The notes under the pieces: generated by a model
What the model was told of the DNA's origin: nothing
Database searches by the model: none
Seen by the model: only the letters and a program-made list of their open reading frames with translations
Position numbers and translations under genes: made by a program
Shown: positions 31,871-39,804 of the stretch, one piece after another
How positions within the stretch are numbered: the first letter of the stretch is position 1
How the letters are laid out: every line of letters starts with the position of its first letter
Source: Streptomyces rapamycinicus NRRL 5491
GTDB lineage: Bacteria > Actinomycetota > Actinomycetes > Streptomycetales > Streptomycetaceae
DNA length: 64,000 nucleotides
Direction: 5' to 3'
NCBI RefSeq assembly: GCF_024298965.1
Contig: NZ_CP085193.1
Span: 5,022,001-5,086,000, forward strand

Positions 31871-33586
31871 ATGGGGGCGGAAATGGGCATTACCGCCGAT
31901 GCGACCTCCAACGGGGGCACATGGCGGGTGAGGATCCGTAGTTCGGCCGGTGACGTCCTGGGCGCCGGAATCCTCCTGGGCAGCGAGACGGTGCTGACGT
32001 GCGCCCATGTGATCCCCGACGACGGGCTCCCGGTGCCCGCCACCGAGGTGCTGGTCGAGCTGGTCGAGGTGCACGAGGCGCGGCCCGTCCCCGCGCGCGT
32101 CGCCGACGGCTGCTGGGTGCCCCAGCGCTCCGACGGCTGCGGCGATGTGGCGCTGCTGCGGCTGGGCCGGCCGCAGCCCGCCGAGCACGCCGCGCCCCTC
32201 TACCGGCTGCCGCCGGTGCTCGGCCGGCCGGTGTGGATGGGCGGCTTCCCCGAAGGGCTCGACAACGGCCACTATCTGCGGGCGAAGACCGCCGGGCGGG
32301 TCGGCCCCCGGGCGGAGTGGGTGGGTCTTGACCCCAAGTCGCCCAGGGATGTGGTCCGTAAGGGCTTCAGCGGCGCCGGGGTGGAGGACGAGGCGACCCG
32401 GCATGTCATCGGCATGGTCGTGAGCCGGTACGACGACCCCGTCGACGTGCCGTCCGCCGAGCGCCTCAGCGTCTCCTACATGATCCCGGTCGAGACGATC
32501 GTGCGCCATCTGCCGGTGGTCCACCGCTGGGTGCGCGGCGACCCCGGGGTGGACCGGCCGCTGGTCTCCCCGCTCACCACCCGCGTCCAGGACATCGGCT
32601 TCGCCCAGCGGCTCGCCGTATGGCTGCGCCGGGAGCCCCTGACCGGGCGCGCGGGCATCACGGACGTGGAGACCGTGGTCATCGAGGACGACGACCACGC
32701 GCGGTACGAGGCGCTCAGCCGCGCCATCACGCTCGCCGACCGAGAGCTGTCGGGCGGCGGCCCCGACGAGGCGGTCTCGGCCGCGCCGCACGGCACCGTA
32801 CCGCCGCTGGGCAGCGTGGACCTGGCCATCGACGTCACCAAGCGCACCGACACCGAGGTCGCGCTGCGGGTCGCGGACCGGATGGATCTGCGCTCGCCCG
32901 GCGACACCTCCCCGCTCAGCCGGGTCCGGGCCAACGCCGTGCCGCTCACCATCGTGGCCGTCGGCGTGGACCGCGCCCGCGACCCGGAGGCGCTGGTCGG
33001 CTTCATGAAGCTGCTCGCCGACCGGGGCAGCCGGCTGCTGCTGGTCTTCCGCGACCCCCAGTCGGGCGGACTGCGGCTGGCCGAACGGCTGTTCCGTCCC
33101 GAGGCGGCCCGGATCGACGCCTGGCTGGACGAGCTCGCCGGGCGGGTGGCGCTCGCGGCCGACCGCGAGCACGAGACGGCCGAGCGCGGGGCGCGCCGTT
33201 CGTCCTTATCGGACGCCGAGGACGCCACGGCCCTGCGGATCAATCTGACCCGGCTGCGCTCCGACCCCGAGCTGCGCTCCCACCGCATCGTCGCCAAACT
33301 GGCCGCGTTCGAGCACTCGGTGCGGGCGGTCGCCGAGCGGGCCGAGGAGACACTGCGGGTGATCGACGCCCAGCAGCCGGCGGTCCAGGAGCTGAAGTGG
33401 CAGCTGGTGTCGTACACGGCGATGCTCGGGACCAAGGCCGAATCCGAGCGGGCCGAGCTGATCCCGCTGCACCGCGCCGCGGTGCGGCTGCTGGCCGAGG
33501 TGCCCTGCGATCTGCCGGAGGCCCGCCGCGCCGTCGACCGGTTCGTGGCCGCCGTGCACGCACCGCCGGAGGGGGAGGCGCCATGA
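31871..33586 (+). CDS. Trypsin-like serine protease, first gene of the PknG-type operon
   Basis: A protein of 571 residues from ATG 31871 (ATG 31883 also possible). Residues about 10-215 form a chymotrypsin-fold protease with the complete triad: TCAHVI (His), GDVALLRL (Asp) and GFSGAGV (Ser). There is no signal peptide, so it acts in the cytoplasm. Residues about 290-430 form an alpha/beta segment (LAIDVTKRT, PLTIVAVGVD, SRLLLVFRD), and the rest is helical. A TTA Leu codon at 33206-33208 (codon 446) predicts dependence on bldA. The stop overlaps the kinase start (ATGA). The protease probably processes or is activated by the kinase/vWA partners (inference). Confidence 0.82.
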   Translation: MGAEMGITADATSNGGTWRVRIRSSAGDVLGAGILLGSETVLTCAHVIPDDGLPVPATEVLVELVEVHEARPVPARVADGCWVPQRSDGCGDVALLRLGRPQPAEHAAPLYRLPPVLGRPVWMGGFPEGLDNGHYLRAKTAGRVGPRAEWVGLDPKSPRDVVRKGFSGAGVEDEATRHVIGMVVSRYDDPVDVPSAERLSVSYMIPVETIVRHLPVVHRWVRGDPGVDRPLVSPLTTRVQDIGFAQRLAVWLRREPLTGRAGITDVETVVIEDDDHARYEALSRAITLADRELSGGGPDEAVSAAPHGTVPPLGSVDLAIDVTKRTDTEVALRVADRMDLRSPGDTSPLSRVRANAVPLTIVAVGVDRARDPEALVGFMKLLADRGSRLLLVFRDPQSGGLRLAERLFRPEAARIDAWLDELAGRVALAADREHETAERGARRSSLSDAEDATALRINLTRLRSDPELRSHRIVAKLAAFEHSVRAVAERAEETLRVIDAQQPAVQELKWQLVSYTAMLGTKAESERAELIPLHRAAVRLLAEVPCDLPEARRAVDRFVAAVHAPPEGEAP

Positions 33587-36003
33587 CGGACCCGACGGAT
33601 GGGACGGTCTGCCACCGCCCGGACTGCCGCGGCGGGGGCCTGGGCCGGATCAACGCCCGGGGGTTCTGCTCGGAGTGCGGCCGCAGGCCCCTGCCCGCCG
33701 CCGCTCCGCCCGCTCCCCCGCCCGCCGGGTCCGCCGCCCCTTTGGCGTCCGAGTCGACGGCGACCACGGCCCGTGCCCGCCGCCGCGACGTGGCGCGGAA
33801 GTTCACGGTGCGGCCGGCGGGCGAGGGCCTGCTGAACCTGCCCCGCGTCGAACTCCCCTCGCTGCGCGACCTGGTGATGGACGATCCGCATCCCCCCTCG
33901 CGCGGCCAGACCTGCGGCTGGGAGGGGTGCGACGCGACCGTGGGCGCGCCCTACGCCGGACAGCCCGCGCTCTCCCGGGGCTACTGCCCGCGCTGCCGCC
34001 ATCCGTTCGACTTCACTCCGCGGCTGAGCCCAGGCGATCTGCTGGGCGATCAGTACCGGGTGATCGGCTGCGTCGGGTACGGCGGGCTCGGCTGGGTCTA
34101 TCTCGCCGAGGACACCCAGCTGGACGACCAGCCCGTGGCCATCAAGGGCCTGATCAACAACGAGGACGAGGCGGCCCTGCGGGTGGCGGTCGAGGAGCGC
34201 CGCTATCTGACCGTGCTCGACCACCCGGGGATCGTCCGGATCATCAACTACGTCACCCAGCCCGACCCCCGCGACGAAGGCGCGCTGACCGGCTACATCG
34301 TGATGGAGTTCGTCGGCGGGATGACCCTCGCCCAGATCAAGGACCACATCGCGGACGCGGTGAGGCCGTACGACGGGCCGCGGCTGTACGAGCACATCCT
34401 GGCCTACGGCTGTCTGGTGCTGCGCGCGCTGGGCTATCTGCACGGCGAGAAGCTGCTGTACTGCGATCTCAAGCCGAGCAATGTGATGCACTACGAGGAC
34501 CGGGTCAAGGTGATCGACCTCGGCGCGGTGCGGCGGCTGGGCCAGCGGGACGGCGGGCCGCCGGTGATCACCGAGGCGTTCGCCGCCCCCGAGGTGCTGG
34601 CCCGGGGCGCCTCGGCCCTCACCGAGCGCCATGACCTCTTCGGGGTCGGCAGGACGCTCGAGGAGCTCTCGGACAAGGCCGCCCGGCAGACCCAGCGGCC
34701 GCCGGGCCTGGGCGCCGAGTCCTACCGCCGGGTGCTGGCCCGCGCCACCGCGGCCGACCCGGAGCGGCGGTTCGGTTCGGCCGCGGAGATGTCCGAGCAG
34801 CTGTGGGGCGTGCTGCGGGAGATCCACTCGCTGCGGTTGAACCGGGAGCAGCCGGAGCCGTCCACGCTCTTCGCCCCCACCTCGGCGCTGCTGGACTCCT
34901 CGCTGGGCCGGATCCCGGACCTGGAGCGCTGGCTGGACGGGGAGCCGCGCCCGCTGCTTGCGTCCGGGCTGCCCCGGCCGGAGCGGGTGCCGCTCGGGCT
35001 GCCGGTGCCGTTCCCGGACGCGGCGGATCCCGGCGCGGCGCTGCTGGGCGTCCCGACCGACAGTGGGCCGCGGCGGCTGATCGAGCAACTGCACGCCTTC
35101 CCCCGCCCCTCCGCCGAGATCCGGCTGCGCGTCTGCCGCGCCTGTCTGGAGCTGGGCGAACGGGACGCGGCGGCCGATGAGTTGGCGATCGCCGTCGAAC
35201 TGATCGGCTCCGCCGCCCCGTATGACTGGCGGCTGTCCTGGCACCGCGCCCTGCTGCGGCTCGCGGACGGCGCGGTGGCCGACGCCCGGCGCGAGTTCGA
35301 CGAGGTCTACAGCGCCCTGCCCGGGGAGTACGCGCCCAAGCTGGCGCTCGGTTACTGCGCCGAGCACCTGGGCGACCACGAGGCCGCCAAGCGGTTCTAC
35401 GAGGCGGTGTGGCAGCGCAACCGCTCGCAGGGCAGCGCCGCCTTCGGGCTGGCCCGGCTCCGGCTCGCGGCGGGCGACCGGGGCGGCGCGGTGGAGATCC
35501 TCGGCGGGGTGCCGAAGGTCTCCCGCCACTACGACGCCGCGCGGATCGCCATAGTACGGGTGCTGTCGGGGCGGCTGGGCCACCCCGACGCCCTGCCGAC
35601 GGCCGAGGACCTGGCGGAGGTGCGCACGAGGCTGCCGCGGCTGTATCTGGACGAGGGGCGCGAGTCCGGCCCGGCCCGGGACCGGCTGACGGCGGAGTCG
35701 CTGGAGGTGACGCTGGACTGGGCGGAGCGGCAAGCCGGGTCCGGGGAGCAGAGGGGTGAGCCCGCTGGGCACGCCCGTTCACGGCGCTGGACACGGAAGG
35801 GGCGCCCCGATCCGGCGGCCGGAGCGCCCCGGAGCGGAACCGAACCTCCGTCACTGGTGTATGGGGAGTGGGAGGACGAAAGCGCGCTGCGCGGGGAATT
35901 GGAGCTGACGCTGCGCCGGGTGGCCCGGCAGGTGGACAGCCCCGAGGCCCTCGGGGCGCTGATCGACCGCGCGAACGCCATCCGGCCCGTGACCCGCGTC
36001 TGA
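33583..36003 (+). CDS. pknG: PknG-type serine/threonine protein kinase with zinc ribbons and TPRs
   Basis: A protein of 806 residues with the PknG plan. Two Cys-rich zinc modules precede the kinase (CHRPDC ... FCSECG near residues 10-33, and CGWEGC ... YCPRCRHPF near 107-140, the rubredoxin-like position). The kinase domain begins DQYRVIGCVGYGGLGWVYLAED, with a non-RD loop YCDLKPSNVM and DLG in place of DFG (VIDLGAVRR), as in mycobacterial PknG. A TPR region of about 300 residues follows, then a basic low-complexity tail. It is soluble. PknG controls glutamate metabolism by phosphorylating GarA/OdhI-type FHA proteins; that target is an inference here. It is coupled by ATGA to the protease gene. 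Confidence 0.88.
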   Translation: MTDPTDGTVCHRPDCRGGGLGRINARGFCSECGRRPLPAAAPPAPPPAGSAAPLASESTATTARARRRDVARKFTVRPAGEGLLNLPRVELPSLRDLVMDDPHPPSRGQTCGWEGCDATVGAPYAGQPALSRGYCPRCRHPFDFTPRLSPGDLLGDQYRVIGCVGYGGLGWVYLAEDTQLDDQPVAIKGLINNEDEAALRVAVEERRYLTVLDHPGIVRIINYVTQPDPRDEGALTGYIVMEFVGGMTLAQIKDHIADAVRPYDGPRLYEHILAYGCLVLRALGYLHGEKLLYCDLKPSNVMHYEDRVKVIDLGAVRRLGQRDGGPPVITEAFAAPEVLARGASALTERHDLFGVGRTLEELSDKAARQTQRPPGLGAESYRRVLARATAADPERRFGSAAEMSEQLWGVLREIHSLRLNREQPEPSTLFAPTSALLDSSLGRIPDLERWLDGEPRPLLASGLPRPERVPLGLPVPFPDAADPGAALLGVPTDSGPRRLIEQLHAFPRPSAEIRLRVCRACLELGERDAAADELAIAVELIGSAAPYDWRLSWHRALLRLADGAVADARREFDEVYSALPGEYAPKLALGYCAEHLGDHEAAKRFYEAVWQRNRSQGSAAFGLARLRLAAGDRGGAVEILGGVPKVSRHYDAARIAIVRVLSGRLGHPDALPTAEDLAEVRTRLPRLYLDEGRESGPARDRLTAESLEVTLDWAERQAGSGEQRGEPAGHARSRRWTRKGRPDPAAGAPRSGTEPPSLVYGEWEDESALRGELELTLRRVARQVDSPEALGALIDRANAIRPVTRV

Positions 36004-36024
36004 CAGGTCTGACAGGGGGATCAG

Positions 36025-37527
36025 ATGAACGAGGACCGCAGAGAGAGACAGCACGGCCCGGGCCCGGAGGGCGCCGGCGGGGGCCCGGCCCTCACCCTGC
36101 GGGTGCACCAGAACAAGTACCTGCCCGCCTCCGCGGGCCGCACCGAGATGCACGCCATCGTCAGCGTGCGGGCCCACGGTCTGGGCCCGGCGGCGGCCCG
36201 CACCGCCACTTCGGAGGTCATCGTCATCGACTGCTCGATGTCGATGAGCTGGCCGCCGACGAAGATCGCGGCGGCGCGCCGGGCCACCGCCACCGCGGTC
36301 GGCATACTGCGCGACGGCACCCGCTTCGCGATCGTCGAGGGCACCGAACAGGCCCAGGTGGTCTATCCGTTCACCGGCGGCATGGCGGTGGCGGGGCCGG
36401 ACACCAAGGCCGCCGCCGCCCGGGTGGCGGCCCGGCTGCCCGCGGTCGGCGGCACCGCGATGGGCTCCTGGCTGGACCTCGCCCGGCGGCTGCATCTGCG
36501 GCAGCCCGCCGCGATCCGGCACACCCTGCTGCTCACCGACGGCCGTAACGAACACGACCCGCCCGGCTACCTGGACCAGGTGCTGGACGCCTGCGCCCCG
36601 CATTTCACCTGTGACGCGCGCGGGATCGGCGACGGCTGGGACGCCACCGAGCTGAAGCGGATCGCGCACCGGCTGCACGGCCGGGCCGACGCGGTCCTGA
36701 AGGACTCGGCGCTGGCCGCCGAGTTCGAGGAGATGGTCTCCGCCTCGATGGCCAAGGCGCTGGCCGGGGTGCGGATCCGGATCCGCACCCGGGCGGGCAG
36801 CCGGGTCGGCTTCGTCAAGCAGGTGCACCCCACCCGGGCGGACCTCACCGACGAGGGCGTCCGCCCCGATGAGCGCACCTGGGAGTGGACCGGCAGGTCG
36901 TGGGGCGACGAGACCCGCGAGTACCAGGTGTCCGTGCTCGCCGATCCGCGACGCGACCCGATGGGCGAGGACGTGGAGCTGGCCGCCGTGGAGCTGGTGG
37001 TGGAGGGCGACACCGCGCTGCCGCTGCCCGAGCCGGAGTCGGTGCTGGTCCAGTGGACGGACGATGTGCTGCTTTCATCCCGTATCGACCCCCGGCTGGC
37101 CCACTACGACGCCGACTCCGAGCTGGGTCACGCGATCACCGCGGGCTGCGACGCGTACGAGGCGGGCGACCGGGAGCGGGCCCGCCGCCAGTGGGGGCGC
37201 GCCGTCCAGCTGGCCCATCAGCTGGGCAGCGAGAAGATGCTGGCCCGGCTGAGCGGGCTGGTCCACATCGTCGACGCGGGCACCGGCGAGGTGCGGATCC
37301 GCGAGCCCATCCGGCCGCTGGACCTCAACTCGGTGATCGTCGTGTCGGAGGAGAGCGCCCCCTTCATGGGGATGGAGCGCCCGGGTCCCGTCGCGCCGCC
37401 CGCCGCGGACGTCCTCTGCCCGGCCTGCGGGCGCCGGTCGCCCGCAGGCGCCGGGTTCTGCCAGCAGTGCAACGCCCCCCTGAGCGGCGAACCGGGCGAA
37501 TCGGGTCAAGCGGGCGGCGCGACATGA
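36025..37527 (+). CDS. vWA-domain protein with C-terminal zinc ribbon
   Basis: A protein of 500 residues. A von Willebrand A domain covers about residues 60-240 with an intact metal site: DCSMSMSW (DxSxS), GGTAMGSW (Thr) and LLTDGRN (Asp). A beta-sandwich-like region and a helical stretch (DAYEAGDRERARRQWGRAVQLAHQLG, about 380-405, TPR-like) follow. The last 40 residues hold a four-Cys ribbon, CPACGRRS ... FCQQCN, echoing the ribbons of the neighbouring kinase. vWA proteins scaffold complexes through Mg-dependent contacts, so it may link kinase, protease and membrane sensor. GGGGGAT precedes ATG 36025, and its stop overlaps the next start. Confidence 0.87.
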   Translation: MNEDRRERQHGPGPEGAGGGPALTLRVHQNKYLPASAGRTEMHAIVSVRAHGLGPAAARTATSEVIVIDCSMSMSWPPTKIAAARRATATAVGILRDGTRFAIVEGTEQAQVVYPFTGGMAVAGPDTKAAAARVAARLPAVGGTAMGSWLDLARRLHLRQPAAIRHTLLLTDGRNEHDPPGYLDQVLDACAPHFTCDARGIGDGWDATELKRIAHRLHGRADAVLKDSALAAEFEEMVSASMAKALAGVRIRIRTRAGSRVGFVKQVHPTRADLTDEGVRPDERTWEWTGRSWGDETREYQVSVLADPRRDPMGEDVELAAVELVVEGDTALPLPEPESVLVQWTDDVLLSSRIDPRLAHYDADSELGHAITAGCDAYEAGDRERARRQWGRAVQLAHQLGSEKMLARLSGLVHIVDAGTGEVRIREPIRPLDLNSVIVVSEESAPFMGMERPGPVAPPAADVLCPACGRRSPAGAGFCQQCNAPLSGEPGESGQAGGAT

Positions 37528-38456
37528 CCGCCACCCGGGCCTTCCTGGTGCGCCGGCTGATCGCCCTGCTCGTGGTCACGGCGGTGGCCGTGGCCGCGCT
37601 GCTGGCCGCGTACTACGGCGTCAGCCGCAACTCCAAGGCGGTGACCGACCGGTCCACCCCGGCGATACTGCAGGTGGCCGCCGCGATCGACGCGCTGAAC
37701 GCCTCGTACGACGAGGCGCGGCGCAGCATCTCGAGCCCCACGGCGGAGTTCGAGGGGCTCAGCGAGGAGTACCGCGACAAGCTGTCGACGGCCAAGCAGA
37801 GCCTGACCCAGGTGTCCAAGAACACCATTGGGGGCGAGTCGGCGCGCGGGGCCCTGCGCACCTCGGCGGCCCTGGTGACGTCCTACGGCGACACCGTCGA
37901 GCAGGCGTACGCGAACCGCGAGAACCCGACGCTCAGGGATGCCTACCTGCGGTACGCCGACTCCATCCTGCGCCACGACCACAGCGGTGTCCTCGACCGT
38001 CTGAAGGCGGTGCAGCAGCGGCAGTTCGGCGTGCTCGACGACCAGACCTCGTTCGGCTGGCTGCTGACGTTCGCCTGGTGGCTGCTGGTGCCGGGGCTGT
38101 TCCTCACGCTGGCGGCGCTGCTGGTCCACACCCAGCGCTTTCTGCGGCACCGCTTCCGGCGGCTGGTCAATCCCTGGCTGGCGGCGGCCACCGCGCTGCT
38201 CGTCGCCCTGCTGCCGCTTGCGGTGTTCACGTACCAGACCCAGGACCGGCTGGAGTCGGCCCGGGCCAGCCTGACCCAATCGGACATCGGCCGCACCGGC
38301 GGCCCCACCGCCAGGGAGGTCGCGAGGACGATGCGGAACGCGCATTGGCAGGCCGGTGCGGTCGGCTGGATACCCGTGGGCGGCGCCGTGCTGGCCGCCC
38401 TGATCCTGGTGGGGCTCCAGCCGCGTATCGACGAGTACCGGTTCCAGCCCCGATGA
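37524..38456 (+). CDS. Four-TM membrane sensor, GlnX-like
   Basis: A protein of 310 residues with four predicted membrane helices (about 10-30, 180-205, 218-240 and 283-303). Two outside helical segments lie between TM1-TM2 (long, about 145 residues, heptad-like) and TM3-TM4 (short). This is the layout of GlnX, which relays binding of the solute-binding lipoprotein GlnH to PknG in mycobacteria. Here it lies between the vWA gene and a solute-binding protein gene, coupled to both by ATGA overlaps. It lacks histidine kinase or HAMP domains. Homology to GlnX is by topology and context, so it is a strong but unproven assignment. Confidence 0.75.
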   Translation: MTATRAFLVRRLIALLVVTAVAVAALLAAYYGVSRNSKAVTDRSTPAILQVAAAIDALNASYDEARRSISSPTAEFEGLSEEYRDKLSTAKQSLTQVSKNTIGGESARGALRTSAALVTSYGDTVEQAYANRENPTLRDAYLRYADSILRHDHSGVLDRLKAVQQRQFGVLDDQTSFGWLLTFAWWLLVPGLFLTLAALLVHTQRFLRHRFRRLVNPWLAAATALLVALLPLAVFTYQTQDRLESARASLTQSDIGRTGGPTAREVARTMRNAHWQAGAVGWIPVGGAVLAALILVGLQPRIDEYRFQPR

Positions 38457-39739
38457 GCGCGGCGAAGCGGTCCGGCCACGCCACGGCCACGGTCCTCGGG
38501 CTGTGGATGGTACTGCTGTGTGTCGTGGGCGCGGGCGATACGAGCGGCTGGCAGTCGCGCGGCAGCGTCAGCGTGCTCGCGTCATGGACCGGCGACGAGG
38601 GCGGGGCGTTCCGGGCCCTGCTGGACACGTTCACCCGGCGCACCGGCATCCATGTGGACTATCAGGGCACCACCGCGCTGCGCGAGGTGCTGTCCTCGGA
38701 GGTGGCCTCCGGGACCCCGCCCGACATCGCCGTACTGCCCAGCACGGGCGAGCTGGCCGCGTACGCCCGCCAGCGCCAGCTGACCCCGCTGGACGGAGTG
38801 ATCCCGAGCCGGGAGCGCACGGCCTACGGAAAGCTGTGGACGCCCCGGCTGAGCGCCGACGGACCGGTGTACGGGATCGCGGTCAAGGCCGATCTGAAGA
38901 GCATCGTCTGGTACGACCGCGACCGCCGCCCGGGAACGCTGCCCGCCCTCGCCGCCGACGGCCGCCAGTGGTGCGTCGGCATGGGCGACGACGCGACCTC
39001 CGGCTGGCCCGGCACCGACTGGATCGAGGATCTGCTCCTCCAGCAGCAGGGCAGATCCGTCTACCAGGACTGGGCCACCGGCGGGCTGCCATGGACGGAC
39101 CCCCGGGTGGAGCGGGCCTGGCAGAGCTGGGGCTCGCTCTTCGGCAAGGACGCCGCGCGCACCGCGCTGATCACGGACTTCCGCGAGGCGGGCGCGAAGC
39201 TGTTCGGCACGAAACCGCCGTGCGCGCTGGAGCACCAGGGGTCGTTCATCCGCGGCGGCTACCCCGACCCCGCCAAGGCGGCCTTCGCCTTCTCCCCCGG
39301 GCTCCTCCCCGACACCGACCAGCGATCCACCGCCCGGGAGGTGTCCGGCGACTTCGCCGCGATGTTCCGCGACACCCCGCAGGCCCAGGAGCTGATGCGC
39401 TATCTGATCTCGGCCGACGCCCAGCGGGCGTGGGGCGAGAAGACCGCCGACAGCAGCACCCACCCGTTCTTCGCCAACCGCGACGTCCAGTTGGACGCCC
39501 AGGGCGACGACGCCGTGGGCCGGAGCATCGCGAAGACCCTCCGGGACTCGGCCTCGCTGTGCCTGGACGCCTCCGACGCCATGCCCACGCGAATGCGGGT
39601 GGCCTTCCAGCGCGCCGCGCTGGCCTACCTCAGCGACACCGGCAAGCCGCCGGACGGGCTGCTGCGCAGCCTGGAGAGAATCCGCCAGAGCCTGCACGAC
39701 ACCCCCGACCAGCCCTGGCTGTCGACGGTCTGCGGCTGA
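38453..39739 (+). CDS. Extracellular solute-binding protein without permease genes
   Basis: A protein of 428 residues of the family-1 (sugar-type) ABC solute-binding fold. Features are SVSVLASWTGDEGGAFRALLDTF near the start, GTPPDIAVLPSTGELAAYARQ, and CALEHQGSFIRGGYP around residue 256. The N-terminus has a single hydrophobic segment (VLGLWMVLLCVVGAG) that acts as signal or anchor, and the Cys is not in a good lipobox, so lipidation is uncertain. No ABC permease or ATPase is encoded nearby, and it is coupled to the GlnX-like gene. It thus looks like the sensor subunit of the PknG pathway, like mycobacterial GlnH but from a different binding-protein family. A strong terminator ends the operon. 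Confidence 0.85.
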   Translation: MSAAKRSGHATATVLGLWMVLLCVVGAGDTSGWQSRGSVSVLASWTGDEGGAFRALLDTFTRRTGIHVDYQGTTALREVLSSEVASGTPPDIAVLPSTGELAAYARQRQLTPLDGVIPSRERTAYGKLWTPRLSADGPVYGIAVKADLKSIVWYDRDRRPGTLPALAADGRQWCVGMGDDATSGWPGTDWIEDLLLQQQGRSVYQDWATGGLPWTDPRVERAWQSWGSLFGKDAARTALITDFREAGAKLFGTKPPCALEHQGSFIRGGYPDPAKAAFAFSPGLLPDTDQRSTAREVSGDFAAMFRDTPQAQELMRYLISADAQRAWGEKTADSSTHPFFANRDVQLDAQGDDAVGRSIAKTLRDSASLCLDASDAMPTRMRVAFQRAALAYLSDTGKPPDGLLRSLERIRQSLHDTPDQPWLSTVCG

Positions 39740-39788
39740 CCCGGCTGCCCGAGCCGGGCCGTGGCCGACCCGGCTCGGGCAGCCGGGT
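39739..39788. terminator. Strong bidirectional terminator
   Basis: A perfect 20-bp stem (39739-39758 with 39769-39788) with a ten-base loop between the converging solute-binding-protein and membrane-protein genes. Confidence 0.92.
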
Positions 39789-39804
39789 CAGCCGATGGCC
39801 GGGT

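Noticed and set aside
32476..35772. A minus-strand frame of about 1,100 codons opposite the protease and PknG genes
   Set aside because: Repetitive Arg/Gly/Pro reading typical of antisense frames; the plus-strand genes carry clear catalytic motifs.
38453..39739. Solute-binding protein as part of an ABC importer
   Set aside because: No permease or ATPase gene is adjacent; tight coupling to the GlnX-like gene favours a sensing role.
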